Notes: generated by a model not told the origin, from the sequence alone. A DNA stretch of 64,000 bases from Fomes fomentarius (GCA_022606135.1 JABYQN010000018.1:248001-312000); one strand, 5' to 3'. Shown: positions 43,242 through 54,180, numbered from the stretch's first letter. Made by a program: numbers and translations.

Positions 43242-44730
43242 TCATATACGAGGGGTAACGAACCTCGGTGAGCTCGGAACGACGGCAACGGTCAATCCGG
43301 ATTCCGATTGCTGATGCGGTGTGGTCCTGCTGCAATAGGAGATGCATGAAGGCGGTGAGTTGGATGAATGTCCAAAATCGTCAGGAAGGAGGAAGCTCAC
43401 GCGGCTGACACTTACAGGGGCTGCTGCACTGGGGTGCAGCACTCGCAGCGGGATAGAGGTGTCATGCTCACTCGACGAGCCCTCCCGTGGGCTGCGGCAG
43501 TTGAGTGTCGCCATCATGGAGTTGGAGTAGACTGCATTTGATGGATGTCAGTCGGATCGCATTTCGTGATAATGATAGTAGGAAACTTACACCGACCAAT
43601 GAGGAAGAAGAACGTGATGTAAACAAAAGTATGCGGGAGGGCGAGGATGGTGATGAGTGACATACAGGCACAAATACTGCCAGGGATATCGGACACGGTC
43701 TATGCTATATCGCGGAAGAACGCACCTCGTTAACAGGCCGGTGTTGACGGAGAAGACAATCTGTGGAAAACCTATGAGCTCATCTTGCAGACAACGTCAG
43801 CGACTACATTATACAAACCAGTTTATCGATAAGTGTATTCGAATCTCGAAAACCTGTTCTAGAGTAATGGAGAATCGTGCACAGATTGGCAGCAATGATA
43901 ACGTCTGCCGCTGCAGCGAATGCGTTGATCAAAAGAGATAGTGCCTGAAAGAGTTAAGTACCCAGGTACGTGAAGAAGGGAATGCGAAACATACTTTAAC
44001 CTGACTCAAGTCCGCAAAAGTATCCAGCTGCAGCCTGAACAGGAGGTAAGCCCACACATGAGAGAAGTAGGGACAAACGCACGCCCGGATCGTGTATGCT
44101 ACAGACGAGTGCGCATGTGAGATGATGCCAGATGCTATACCATTATGGCACACGGGGACGGGCACGTACTAGTGCTAACCGCTACGGGTATTCCATCCAA
44201 TGTCACTGTGAGCTGTATCGTCTTTGGGTGCGCACAGTGGGGCACGCACAGAATTCCGCTGCAATTAAGATCCCCTATATATGATCAATCTCGTGAGCTT
44301 GCGTTGAACACAATATCAACCCGGAACGTACCACAGGAATTAAGATATATAGCCTCTTTCCACCCACTGGGGTCAACGGTCACTGTAAGGTAACTAACCA
44401 GATCGGACACATGTGTACTCACATTTCCATATTCGTGCAGCAAAGAACCTATATGAGCGCATGAAGTGAGGGTCTCACAAGCGGGAACACGAGCCACACG
44501 AAGGGAACACACGATTGCACAAAGAGGGTAGTGAATCCCTGCCCGAGGAAGGTGAGTATCTGGGCAAAGAAGCATTGAATGGGCGGGTCGAGGTACCTGG
44601 AAGAGGACCTCAATGATGATAGTACTAAGGGAAGGTAAGCCTTCTCTACAACAAGCGATAATGGTGGCAGGTATACCTTGTCATCTTCAAGAGCGCCGTT
44701 GGGTCTCCATAGGTAGTGACGAGATACCAA
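43242..44730 (-). CDS. DUF6534-like seven-helix membrane protein
   Basis: Minus-strand exons of an agaricomycete-type integral membrane protein. Near 44600-44570 is IQCFFAQILTFLGQG, matching the helix motif (VQCFFAYRI) of DUF6534 proteins. Around 44110-44000 is RACVCPYFSHVWAYLLFRLQ with DTFADLSQVK, followed by a GTATGTTT donor. Around 43680-43590 are hydrophobic LITILALPHTFVYITFFFLI and GR, then a GTAAGT intron (about 43590-43528) joining to YSNSMMATLNCRS, which is the family's C-terminal YSNSLLATLN motif. A polar tail follows (EGSSSEHDTSIPLRVLHPSA). Function is unknown for this family. The protein is expected in the plasma or internal membrane. Exon limits are partly inferred and some may be broken. 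The stretch 42790-43240 shows no confident gene. Confidence 0.5.
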
Positions 44731-45890
44731 TACACTATAAGCAGTGAGATGGGGGGCGTTCTTTCCTGGACGCAGTCCCCACTTACCGGTATGTGATATC
44801 AGTGCCTGTTCTCCTCGTCAGGAGATGCTTCGTCCGCTCGGCAGGAAGTACTCACCTGATGCGCCGTATCTGTCACCCATACCGCGCCAACCTGCCCACT
44901 GCATGAGATTCCGTTACAAAATGGGTCTTGGAGTCCTTACTAGCAGCTTGATGTATGTTGGGTCGCGCGTATGATTATTGCAGTAGTAGTACATCTGGGA
45001 TAGGAAAGCTTTGACAGATGGTTCCAAGATTCGATCGCTTGACGAACCCACTTACCACCATAGAAGCTGTCGTACCCCTGCCTGTCAACGCCCGGGCTGC
45101 TAGATCCTTAAGACGACACTCACACCGCGCCAAGGATCACCCCAATGAGCAGGGGGCCCATACTGGTAGGATTGCCAGTCAGCGACCACACGAGAGAGCA
45201 TCAGTCTCCGAGAACGTACGTTCCGTCGAGAGCGGCCATGGCGGTGTTTTCGGGGGGAGAGTGGGACACTAAGTTACACACTACCGTGCAGGCTTCAAGT
45301 AGTATTTTGTGCTTTCGCTCCAGGTCATGTTGGAGGCAGAAAAAGGTAAGGATGCATGTGGCGTGCAGAACGCGTGCTTACTAATAAGCCGGAGGCCGAC
45401 TGCGGAAGGCGCGCCGCGCGTATTCCCGCTACTAAGTTCGTCTCTCATGGACCTGTGGATAGTCACACAAGTAGTAGAGCATGCATTTCATCCTCTACTG
45501 CCGCTCGTCTCCTACACAGACGACAGATGCGACGATGACCGGGGTCACACGGCGGAGCGATTCTATCGCTAGATCGTGGTCTGACGTCACAAGCCTGATA
45601 AGCGCCTCGCGCGGGGCTTCAAGTTTTCGCGACACGTCCGAGTCTAGGTACGATCTCATCTTGCACATATTTGATAGGGAGGGGGTATAAGGCGTCCGTT
45701 GTATGCTCGTGCCGGTTGGGTGGCACAATTGGGCGCCATATGCAACCGAGTAGACAGAACGCCCCGTGTTCATTACTTCTTGAATTTTCTATTCGTAACG
45801 GCCGAGTCATCAGCAAGTCGGGCCCCAGAACCAGACGCCCAGATTGTCCAGAATGTGCTCTCCCAGGACTCAGCTACTACAATTATCTCC
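44731..45890. other. No supported gene
   Basis: Only short frames without recognisable motifs on either strand. It may contain the 5' part of the DUF6534-like gene (hydrophobic exons would be expected upstream), but I could not place it. Confidence 0.4.
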
Positions 45891-46005
45891 AGTTAGAGGG
45901 CGTGAATAGTGTGTTAAGCACGTTATGTCACATTCACGCTGGCGGTCTTGTTAACCGAGACGTCAAGCCTGCCAACTGTTCCTGTTCGATCCTCGAACAG
46001 GCATA
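45891..46005 (+). pseudogene. Possible protein-kinase catalytic-loop relic
   Basis: A plus-strand frame reads CHIHAGGLVNRDVKPANC, which resembles the HRDxKPxN catalytic loop of eukaryotic protein kinases with Asn in place of His. No glycine loop, DFG or other subdomain is visible nearby. It is a decayed scrap or chance. From 46006 to 47040 I see nothing supportable. Confidence 0.3.
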
Positions 46006-47040
46006 AGCACACTTCGTAACTTCAGTGTCGGACGTGTATGTGGCACTCTGGATTGTTGATCAAAGCTCACTCGTAGCATTCAGCGCGTGCAGCAAGGACC
46101 CACACTCGGTGCCTTGTGAGTATCCCATGGACGTCTAAAATCTAGGACACACGGTCTTCAAGCTTCAATCTGAGCCTCTCCACTGTCACGCGTCGACTCT
46201 GGACCTTAAGCTATACAACTAGCCGCGAGTCCACCTGGTCGTGATTTTCTGAGTATGGGGTCCCGGCCAAGACCAATGGTTTGCGCAAGCCTCCGTTATG
46301 CCAGTACGTACGAAACCCATGCGAGATATCATGATGCAAATCTCTTCAAGCTCATAAGACCATTTGCATTGCCAGCATCATTCATGACGTTACCATTCGG
46401 GATGCGGTGCAGGCGGGTTCATCGGCATGGACAATAGCATGGTCCTATCAGAGAGAACGGTTTCCAAGATGTGTATGTGAGATGCGGGGGGAATGCAGGA
46501 TGCGATGCGATGAGATGCGCGACGGCAAGGATGGCAATACTGCTACAACGAAGAGAAGCAAGAACGACATGGCAGAGAGAGGACACAGCAAGCAACAATC
46601 ATGTACTACTATGGTTCATAGAACCTTTCACCAGCGAATCGAACGAAGACCCGACAGTGAGGAAAGATGAACGTGATGGCCAACGAGACGAGTGACGGGA
46701 AGAGACCAAAAACGAGCGAGGGACCGAGAGAGCGAAAGGGCGAAATAGCGATACACAAACACATCTTCCTGCTGCGCGCCGCCTTAAAGCAATGCAAACA
46801 GGCCGAGGACAGAGGCGGACGGTGACCCGCAACCCATGTCCCTACCCCAGAGGGTAGCCAAGATACGCGAGACCCAACGGTAGGCCAAAAAAGGAAAGGA
46901 AGCAGTGGTGGTACAGATATCATATACGGGTTATGGAACATTTTGTGCGCAGTCGCGGGCGGTGTATTGAGAAGGAGAGATGACCAGCGTGAGCGAGTAG
47001 GGTGGGCCATAGCATAGTGAAGTATGCGGGCGATAAGGTA

Positions 47041-47504
47041 CTAGGACAGTTGCGGCGGTAGGGTAGGCGTTGAGGAAAAGGATAGGGAGAGACCAGACTT
47101 CCAAAGCACGCGACAAGTACGGATTAGCCTATGGCGATGCAGACGTCGATGCAGAGGAGGGAATGACTCTGCAAGCCACCAGGCGACGGCGAGGGTATAT
47201 CCAGATATCGACAATGAGAGGTAGGCGTTGATTGCGGTATTAACAAGACGACGACGATACCTCGCCCGCCGTTCGCAACATAGCCTCGCTGCATTCAATT
47301 GCGCGCGCCATCGAACAGGAAGAGCCTCTTGATGGGCTCCTCGATTAAGACCACAACTACAATGTTTTGCTCGACGCCTCCGACGAGTTTCCGCTCAATC
47401 CGTCTCTCCTTCTTGGGAGCGGTTCGCATGATCGGATAGGTATAGGTCTCAGAGGGGTAGCTCCATGTCCCAGCTGAAGAGCACATTAGCTGCCAAGCAC
47501 GCAT
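47041..47504 (-). other. Coding-like minus-strand fragments with hydrophobic segment
   Basis: A frame at 47298-47041 contains LVNTAINAYLSLSISGYTLA, suggestive of a transmembrane helix. A frame at 47504-47295 contains KKERRIERKLVGGVEQNIVV. They may be pieces of one membrane-protein gene. No family is recognised. Confidence 0.25.
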
Positions 47505-47569
47505 ACATATGCGATGAAATACTCACTGGGTGCAGGGCGGTCCTTGAGTAGAGAGCATGCTGCTGCGGC

Positions 47570-47697
47570 TAGGGAGTGGCACGGGTCGACCCGCCGCACT
47601 CAGAGGGTGACCCGTACCCGTACCCGTGAGCCACCCGTACCCGCGGCGACGGGTACGGGTGACGGACGGGTGCGGGTACGGGTACGGGTATCCCGCG
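47570..47697 (-). repeat. GGGTAC-rich dispersed repeat, copy 1
   Basis: Begins TAGGGAGTGGCACGGGTCGACC and continues with runs of CCCGTA and their complement. It shares its end (GTGCCACTCCCTA in the other orientation) and its CCCGTACCCGTACCCGT core with copies at 55317-55427 and 61706-61814. The internal sequence can fold into GGGTAC/GTACCC hairpins. Confidence 0.75.
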
Positions 47698-47795
47698 TAG
47701 CAACACAGACATAGTATCATTGCACTAGCTCATAGGGACCTCGCTTCAATACTAATGCTATAGTAGACGATCACCAACTACATTCTGATATGATG

Positions 47796-47915
47796 TTAGG
47801 CATCCTCCAATGGCAGTATGCTGCTATCGACGTGGGATTCATTTCCATCTGTACTCCCATGAGAGATCTCCGTGTTCACTGCAATCGGGTCCGGCCCCTC
47901 TGCATCGTTTATGCC
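47796..47915 (-). CDS. Exon 3 of a host gene split by the gypsy insertion
   Basis: 39 codons reading GINDAEGPDPIAVNTEISHG and ending LPLEDA with TAA at 47796-47798. It joins in frame to exon 2 (54572-54895) once the gypsy element and a 59-nt intron are removed. The acceptor is TTTTAG preceded by TACTAAT. The family is unknown. Confidence 0.65.
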   Translation of the reverse strand, partial: GINDAEGPDPIAVNTEISHGSTDGNESHVDSSILPLEDA

Positions 47916-47954
47916 CTAAAAGAATTAGTACTACAGGTGAGCTACACGCCAGCG

Positions 47955-48308
47955 TGTAACGGGCACCGGCGGGAACGGGAGCGGGACGACGGGCAACGGG
48001 CAAAGGTCGAGTCGGGCGAGGCGGGCGAGAGGACGAAGAGAACGAGGAGGGTGCCGGGAACTGGCGTTGATTCCGCAAGGAGTACAAACATATCTGTAAG
48101 GACTATATACTGTAATCTAAGGGACAGTGGTGGCCACGCGAGATGAGGCGGCGGGCGAATCGGAGAGAGGGAATGGTCAGCATCCAGAGCGTGATGTCGG
48201 GACAAGAACTAAAAAGGAAACTACATCAGAGCGTACGATCGGTATCTACGAGTCCATGAGGCTATCTACGAAAGGCCATGAGGCTCGTGTAACGGAGAGG
48301 CCGTTACA
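47955..48308 (-). repeat. 3' LTR of the gypsy element
   Basis: 354 bp, TGTAACGGGC...GCCGTTACA (imperfect terminal inverted repeat). Next to it, in element sense, is the purine-rich GAGGAGGAGGTAG (about 48309-48321), the likely polypurine tract. It differs from the 5' LTR at about eight positions, mostly CpG. Confidence 0.95.
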
Positions 48309-48428
48309 CTACCTCCTCCTCAAGGGAGAGCGCAACTTCAGGAGCGCGATCCCCAGCGTATGGGCAATCAACGTCCGAGAAGTGCGACCAGCGTCCGCAC
48401 GGGTTCCGGTCCACTACCCCCCGGACAC

Positions 48429-51400
48429 TCATGCATCTGGACATGGCGGCGGTCGAGAGACTCGTCCAGAGCGGAGCGTAGTCTGCGACGGCGGCGTGTA
48501 CTCAACACGAGGGTTGAGGCAGAGCGGTGCAGGAGAGGGTGGACGAGGAGCAGCGGAAGGGAGGGCTGCATGAGGGCGAGCGGAGGCGGGCTGTGCGGAC
48601 GGACGAGCGGATTCGGAGGACGTGGCGGGCGTCGGGACCTGTGCAGAAGAAGGAGTAGTAGCATCAGTAGCACCTGATTCATGTACGGAACGGTGAAGGA
48701 CGGATGGAGGAGGACGAGGGGATTTAGGGTGACGACGGTGATAGCGGTCAATCAACTCGTCGGTGGAAGTGGGAAGATCTGAAAGCGGAACCCAAGAGTT
48801 CTCATCCGAAGACAAGTCCTTCCAGCGGACGAGGTATTCGTACCGCTGGCCGAGCTTGCGGGACTCGAGGATGGAGTGAATGGTAGCAGAGGGGATGTCA
48901 TCTACAAGTTCGAAAGGAACGGGGGAAGCGTGAAGGTGAAATTGCGAAGGATCATGATAAGGTTCGAGGAGTGAAACGTGGAAAACCGGATGGAGGCGGG
49001 AGAGGTAGGAAGGGAGGCAAAGTTTGTATGCGGAATCAGAGATGGCGTGGTCGATAGGAAAGGGACCGAGCCGACGGTGGTCGAGCTTGCTGGACGGGCG
49101 AGTCGTCTTGATGTGGCGACGAAGCAGCCAGACGAGTTGTCTGGGCCCGTACTTGGGACTGTCGGCGACATGCTGGTTGTAATGAGATTGGCGGTCTTGA
49201 GCACTCTTCAGCTGCGTGCGGAGCTCGTCGTGAAGACGGGACAGTCGGGCGGCGATGTCTGCAGCAGCGGGGACAGGAGAGTGCTCGGAGAGTTGTGGGT
49301 CAAAGGCAGGGTGAAAACCAAAGTTGGCAAAGAACGGGGATGTCTTGGTCGACTCGCTCTCGTGGTTGTTGAATGCGAACTCAGCGAGCGGAAGGTAGTC
49401 GACCCAGTCATCTTGTTGGTAAGAGACGTAGGCACGGAGGTACGTCTCGAGCGACTGATTAGTGCGCTCGGTCAGACCATCCGTCTGCGGGTGGTAGGCG
49501 GTCGAATGTTTGAGTTGAGTCTGTAACAAAGCGGTAAGTTCTGTCCAGAATTTCGAAACGAACGTGGAGCCTCTGTCCGAAATAATGGACGAGGGGAGGC
49601 CATGGTAGCGAAAGATACGGTCGAGGAATAGCCAGGCCAAGCCCGGGGCGTCCATCGACTCGTTGCAAGGAATGAAGTGGGCGTAGCGGGTGAGACGGTC
49701 ACAAACGACCCAAATAGAATCATACCCATGGGACTTCGGTAGCTTGACGATGAAGTCCATTGAAATTGATTTCCAAGGTCGGTCGGGGATATCGAGCGGT
49801 CGGAGAAGACCATAAGGCTTGTGGCGGGGGGTCTTGATGCGTGAGCAGACGTCGCAAGCTTGAACGTAGCTGCGGATGAACTGCTTGACTCCGGGCCATG
49901 AGTAGTCACGAAGGACAAGGTTGGTTGTCTTCTCGCGACCTGGATGACCTGCAAGAACGGAGTCGTGACGGGAATGAAGGACGTCAGTACGCAAAGACAT
50001 AGGAACGAAGGGTAAACCACGGTAGAGGACACGGTCGCCCTCGACGGAGAAGTCCTTGTCGCCTCGAGTGACTGCGGCGCGCCACTCTTGATCAAGACGG
50101 ACAGCGCGGCGATAACGCTCTTGGAACTCCGAGTCGACAAGACTGAGGGTTGTGATGGCGGAGATGTGGATGGGGTGTGGGCGTGGTGTGGAAGACGTAG
50201 CGTCAGCGTGAACAAGTCGTTCTGTATGGAGCGGTGTCAGCAGAACTTTTTCGTTCTCTTGGAGGACGTCATCCCCCTTCCGAGGCGCGAAGTCGACACG
50301 CCGCGAAGGCGCATCGGCTGGATTCTTGAGCCCCGGAGCATAGTCGAGACGGAAATTGAACTCTGATAAAAACATAGACCATCGAGCTTGGCGTCGGTTA
50401 AGAACACGCGACGTCATGAAATACTCGAGGTTTTTGTGGTCAGAAACGACAGAGACGGGCGGATTCATACCAATGAGCCAAGCACGCATATCGCGGAATG
50501 ACTCGACGATGGCAAGGAGCTCCTTGTCGTAGACTTTGTAGTTGATCTCAGCGGGTGAGAGCTTCCGTGAGAAGTATGCGACGGGATGGAGGAGTCCCAG
50601 TTCGTCGGGTTGATGGAGTACTCCTGCGATAGCGAAATCAGAAGCGTCAGTAGCGAGTGTACATGGGAGACGAGGGTCAAAATGGCGGAGGAGTGGTGAT
50701 GACGTAAAGGCGAGCTTCAGTGCATTGAATGCATCTGCTGCAGCGGTCGTGAGCTCGAACGGAGCAGCACGAACGGCCTTCTTGGTGAGAACATTGAGCG
50801 GGAGGACAATGCGAGCATAGTTATCTATAAAACGGCGGTAAAAGTTAGTAAACCCAAGGAATGATTGGACATCCTTGACAGATGCTGGCTCGGGCCAGTC
50901 AGCGATCGTCTCGAGCTTGCTTGGATGCATCTTGATACCATCACATCCAAGGAGGTACCCTAGGTACTCTACCCCGGGTTGATCGAAGGTGCACTTGTTT
51001 GCATTAGCGTACAGCCCAGCAGCGCGCAAGCGCTCAAGGACGAGCTGCACATGCTGGTCATGTTCTTCCTGTGTACGCGAAAAGATCAGTATATCATCAA
51101 TATAAACGACGCAGACAACGTCGAGGAGGTCACGGAGCGTGTCCTGAATGAAACCCTGAAAGATACCAGGAGCGTTAGTAAGACCAAACGGCATGACTGT
51201 ATACTCAAAAAGACCAAGGTGCGTGCGGAAAGCAGTTTTCCACTCGTCACCCTCGCGGATGCGGATGAGATTGAAGGCGTTCTTCAGGTCCAAGACCGTG
51301 AAGATGCGACATCCTTGAACACGGTCGAGCAGGTCATCGAAGAGCGGGAGCGGGTAGCGATTCTTCTTGGTGATGGCGTTGAGGCCACGGTAGTCGACGC

Positions 51401-52232
51401 AGAGCCGCAGCTCACCAGATTTCTTTCGGACAAAGAGGACGGGCGAGGCAGCGGATGAGGACGAGCGGCGGATAAAGCCCTTCTTGAGGTTCGACTCGAC
51501 GTAGCCAAACAGGACCTCACGCTCTTGCTGCGACAGGTGATAGAGTGGGCCAAAAGGCAGAGACTTGCCCTCTTCGAGCTCGACAGCAGCGTCGAAGCCA
51601 GGGCGATGCGGTGGGAGGTTCTCAACCTCCACAGGCGAGAACACAGATGCAAAGTCGTGATACTTTGGCGGTACGTGCTGTAGGAAATCATCGGGAGGCG
51701 GAGGCTCAGGCGGCGGATTAGCGGAGGGAGCGGAGGAAGGTGGTGGTGAGGAAGATGGCTCAGGAGTGGTTGAGGCCTTGTCGAGAGATGCGGCAGCGAC
51801 GGTGTAGCCCTTTGAGCCAAGCGGGTGGTACCAGAAGGCGGCGGTCTCGTTGTTCTGTGCATACTTGCGAAAACGAGCAGTGTTGACAAATGCCATGTTG
51901 AGATCTGGTCGGGGTTGGTCGGGAGCGGGGTCCAGAGTGTGCTCGGTTCGTTCTCTGCCGAGGTGAGCGACAACAGTGGTCGGGGGTCTGGGATAAAGCA
52001 AAGAGTCAATAGCGGGTGTTCCTATCGTACTACGGCCACTGCTGATGTGCGACAAGAACCGGGGAGAGTACCATGGTATCACAGAAGCGGAAAGGAACGG
52101 AGTGCCTCGAGCGTGAGGCCAACAAGACGCTTGATCAGAGCGTTCAATGTTATCGGGCGTAGAGGAGGTAAGCGTGTGGCCACGCAGGCCAAGACCGAGA
52201 CCCATAACAGTAGTCGCGCATGTCTGCGACAA
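48429..52232 (-). CDS. Gypsy pol: RT, RNase H, integrase, chromodomain
   Basis: A 1267-codon open frame. After a spacer (EPSSSPPPSSAPSANPPPEP) come RT with LRLCVDYRGLNAITKKNRYP, FTVLDLKNAFNLIRI and the catalytic VVYIDDILIFS. RNase H: TLATDASDFAIAGVLHQ. Integrase: zinc finger H-H-C-C (LAGHPGREKT...CDVCSRIK), then the DDE triad in SISMDFIVKLPKS, ISDRGSTFVSKFW and DGLTERTNQS. C-terminal chromodomain: YEYLVRWKDLSSDENSWVPL, which in chromoviruses directs integration to particular chromatin. A Pro/Ser-rich tail follows. The listed ATG is only the first in the frame. The true start is by processing of a longer polyprotein, but a TGA near 52245 and a two-base loss near 52370 cut it from the protease. 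Confidence 0.93.
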   Translation of the reverse strand: MSQTCATTVMGLGLGLRGHTLTSSTPDNIERSDQASCWPHARGTPFLSASVIPWYSPRFLSHISSGRSTIGTPAIDSLLYPRPPTTVVAHLGRERTEHTLDPAPDQPRPDLNMAFVNTARFRKYAQNNETAAFWYHPLGSKGYTVAAASLDKASTTPEPSSSPPPSSAPSANPPPEPPPPDDFLQHVPPKYHDFASVFSPVEVENLPPHRPGFDAAVELEEGKSLPFGPLYHLSQQEREVLFGYVESNLKKGFIRRSSSSAASPVLFVRKKSGELRLCVDYRGLNAITKKNRYPLPLFDDLLDRVQGCRIFTVLDLKNAFNLIRIREGDEWKTAFRTHLGLFEYTVMPFGLTNAPGIFQGFIQDTLRDLLDVVCVVYIDDILIFSRTQEEHDQHVQLVLERLRAAGLYANANKCTFDQPGVEYLGYLLGCDGIKMHPSKLETIADWPEPASVKDVQSFLGFTNFYRRFIDNYARIVLPLNVLTKKAVRAAPFELTTAAADAFNALKLAFTSSPLLRHFDPRLPCTLATDASDFAIAGVLHQPDELGLLHPVAYFSRKLSPAEINYKVYDKELLAIVESFRDMRAWLIGMNPPVSVVSDHKNLEYFMTSRVLNRRQARWSMFLSEFNFRLDYAPGLKNPADAPSRRVDFAPRKGDDVLQENEKVLLTPLHTERLVHADATSSTPRPHPIHISAITTLSLVDSEFQERYRRAVRLDQEWRAAVTRGDKDFSVEGDRVLYRGLPFVPMSLRTDVLHSRHDSVLAGHPGREKTTNLVLRDYSWPGVKQFIRSYVQACDVCSRIKTPRHKPYGLLRPLDIPDRPWKSISMDFIVKLPKSHGYDSIWVVCDRLTRYAHFIPCNESMDAPGLAWLFLDRIFRYHGLPSSIISDRGSTFVSKFWTELTALLQTQLKHSTAYHPQTDGLTERTNQSLETYLRAYVSYQQDDWVDYLPLAEFAFNNHESESTKTSPFFANFGFHPAFDPQLSEHSPVPAAADIAARLSRLHDELRTQLKSAQDRQSHYNQHVADSPKYGPRQLVWLLRRHIKTTRPSSKLDHRRLGPFPIDHAISDSAYKLCLPSYLSRLHPVFHVSLLEPYHDPSQFHLHASPVPFELVDDIPSATIHSILESRKLGQRYEYLVRWKDLSSDENSWVPLSDLPTSTDELIDRYHRRHPKSPRPPPSVLHRSVHESGATDATTPSSAQVPTPATSSESARPSAQPASARPHAALPSAAPRPPSPAPLCLNPRVEYTPPSQTTLRSGRVSRPPPCPDA

Positions 52233-52841
52233 CGAAACGGGGAACGAAGGTCAGGTACAGCCACTGCCGATTCCGAGAGCGGAGACTGAGGTGTGGTGTT
52301 TGCCACAGCAAGACAGAGCAAGCTGACGGCGAGTCCAATCGATGGAAGGGTTGTGGCGTTGGAGCCAAGAGACCTAGGATAACAGGATACGGAACTGAAA
52401 CAATACCAAGAGAAATATTTTCGGAATGTTCGTGAACGTGAAGCGACGTGATAATGTCGTGTGTAACGAAGCCCGTCGCGATTGGGCGGTCGTCCACTGC
52501 TCGTATGGGTATTGGTTCGTCCTTAAGACGACGGGGAAGATTATGACGGTTAGCAAAAGAGAGAGAGATGCAGGAATTGGTTGCGCCGCTATCCACGAGC
52601 GCAAACGTATGTACAGCTTTTCGATTCGGGAAATGAAGAGAAATAGGAATAAAAAAATGTTCTGAAGAGTGCGGAGATGCATGAACGTGAGACGAGAGAC
52701 GGAAAAGAGGTGCGCCAGCAGGTCGGGGTATCCACATGCCGTTGTCGAGACGGACATGCATCGCAGCCCCTGGCGGGTTGACCTGAGTCCCACTTGACGA
52801 TGCCGGGAGCTCCGGGACTTGCGACGAGCTCTGGCCTAGGC
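52150..52841 (-). pseudogene. Gypsy protease segment in the -1 frame
   Basis: Lies in the -1 frame relative to gag, reached by frameshifting at 52842-52848. It reads through MHVRLDNGMWIPRPAG to the aspartic protease VDSGATNSCISLSF and ends at VPYPVILGL. There the expected SWLQRHNPSIDW is found two bases out of frame (CTCT where CTCTCT would restore it, near 52370). That second frame then meets a TGA near 52245 before joining pol. As it stands RT cannot be made from this copy. Confidence 0.85.
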
Positions 52842-54044
52842 TTTTCCCGGCGTAGCGGGAGCCTTAGGCGTGGTGTTGGGGCGGGGTTTTGCGCCGTTCA
52901 GGCACTTGGAGATCATGTGCCCTGACTGACCGCAGTATAGGCAGAGGCCTTCGCGGTGACGGCGATCCTTCTCCTGCTGCGTCAGCGGTCCCCTGCGCAT
53001 AGCATCGACTTCCATCGGAACAACGTCATTCGATGCTGGCACAGCAGGAGCAGGAGCAGGAGCGGATGCATGGGACGTGGTAGCAGTGACCGTGCGTGTA
53101 GCGTTCGCATTGCGGTTGTGGCGGTGATCATGATGACGGGATTGGGACAACTTACCTTTGCCGAGGTCCCTAAGCGAGGCCTCGAGAGCGTGCATGCGGT
53201 TGTCGACCTCGATAACCCTTGGAATCCATTGCTGGAGAGAGGCAGGGCGTTCGACGAGCAGCAACTCACGTTGAAGGTCGGGTTTGAGGCCCTGGTCGAA
53301 GCGAACAATCTTGAGGTGTTCGTCGGTCCACTTGACGTGACTAAGATATTCAACAAAAGTGTGAGCATACAATGCGGCAGACGACGTCTGCGTGAGCTTC
53401 TCGAGTTTGAGCATATATTTCCGAGGTAGATCTGGGTCCTCGAAGCGGGACTTAAAAGCTTCGATGAACCCCTGATAATTGTCGAGGAGCATCGGGCTGG
53501 TAATCTTAATGTAATTGTACCAAAACCTCGGTGCTCCATCAGCCAGCCGAGTGACAATGAACATTGTCTTGTCACGGTCAGTCCTTAGTTGGCGCATAAG
53601 CTGCCAGGCAGAGTCTAGGTCGTCGAGAAACCCAGCAACCTCTGAGGCTTGGCCCTTGAACATACGAACATCGGCCTTTGTAGAAGAGCCAGACGACCCC
53701 GAAGGGGTAATAGAAGGGAAGGAAGTGGGGGCGTACAAAGTCTGCATAGCGCTCAGCTTATCGTAGAACTGCAGGTTCGCGTTGGCTTGATCCTCTAGGC
53801 GACCGCCAATGGATTTGAGCACATCGGTAGTGCGGCGAGAGGAGTTCTCGAACGCTTCGACACGTGTTCCGAGATTCACGACAGCCTGGACGAGGTACTG
53901 TTGGAAGTCCACCTGTTGGGTCGGTGCTTGACCGGCAGGCTGAGGAGGCTGTTGGAACTCGGGATCTTGAGGTTGCTGAGCATCGGGAGGGACGGGAGGA
54001 CCCCAAGCGTTGTTTTCGACGTCGTAGGGGGGTTGATAATCCAT
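52836..54044 (-). CDS. Gypsy Gag
   Basis: 402 aa. The N-terminus is Pro/Gln-rich (MDYQPPYDVENNAWGPPVPP), followed by a coiled-coil-like stretch and the retrotransposon capsid core (FLDDLDSAWQLMRQLRTDRD, FIEAFKSRFEDPDL). At the end is a CCHC zinc knuckle CLYCGQSGHMISKC that binds element RNA. It stops at TAG 52836-52838, two codons after the GGGAAAA heptamer. The frame is intact. Confidence 0.93.
   Translation of the reverse strand: MDYQPPYDVENNAWGPPVPPDAQQPQDPEFQQPPQPAGQAPTQQVDFQQYLVQAVVNLGTRVEAFENSSRRTTDVLKSIGGRLEDQANANLQFYDKLSAMQTLYAPTSFPSITPSGSSGSSTKADVRMFKGQASEVAGFLDDLDSAWQLMRQLRTDRDKTMFIVTRLADGAPRFWYNYIKITSPMLLDNYQGFIEAFKSRFEDPDLPRKYMLKLEKLTQTSSAALYAHTFVEYLSHVKWTDEHLKIVRFDQGLKPDLQRELLLVERPASLQQWIPRVIEVDNRMHALEASLRDLGKGKLSQSRHHDHRHNRNANATRTVTATTSHASAPAPAPAVPASNDVVPMEVDAMRRGPLTQQEKDRRHREGLCLYCGQSGHMISKCLNGAKPRPNTTPKAPATPGKA
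52842..52848 (-). promoter_or_regulatory. -1 ribosomal frameshift heptamer GGGAAAA
   Basis: In the gag frame the codons are CCG GGA AAA GCC TAG, so the heptamer is G GGA AAA, in the phase required for -1 slippage (X XXY YYZ). The -1 frame leads into the protease. GAGCTC repeats downstream (about 52824-52829 and 52807-52812) could form a stem. Confidence 0.75.
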
Positions 54045-54180
54045 GTGAACGGGGGAGTGAGGGATATGAGGATGGATGGGCGGCGCGCTCGACGGGCGCT
54101 TGTTCGAAGTCGAAGACGAGAAGCACGGAGATTGACAGAGAGCGCGACCGAGATGACGAACGGGCGCACGCTAGTGTGTG

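Noticed and set aside
45891..46005. A functional protein kinase
   Set aside because: Only a degenerate HRD-like loop is visible, with no other kinase subdomain nearby.
47590..47700. GGGTAC/CCCGTA runs as a telomere-like array
   Set aside because: Only a few units, internal location, and shared unique ends with two other copies fit a dispersed repeat better.
48127..48677. Plus-strand ORFs over the gypsy 3' LTR and pol C-terminus
   Set aside because: Antisense to a long pol frame with chromodomain; LTR-derived frames recur at 54365-54709.
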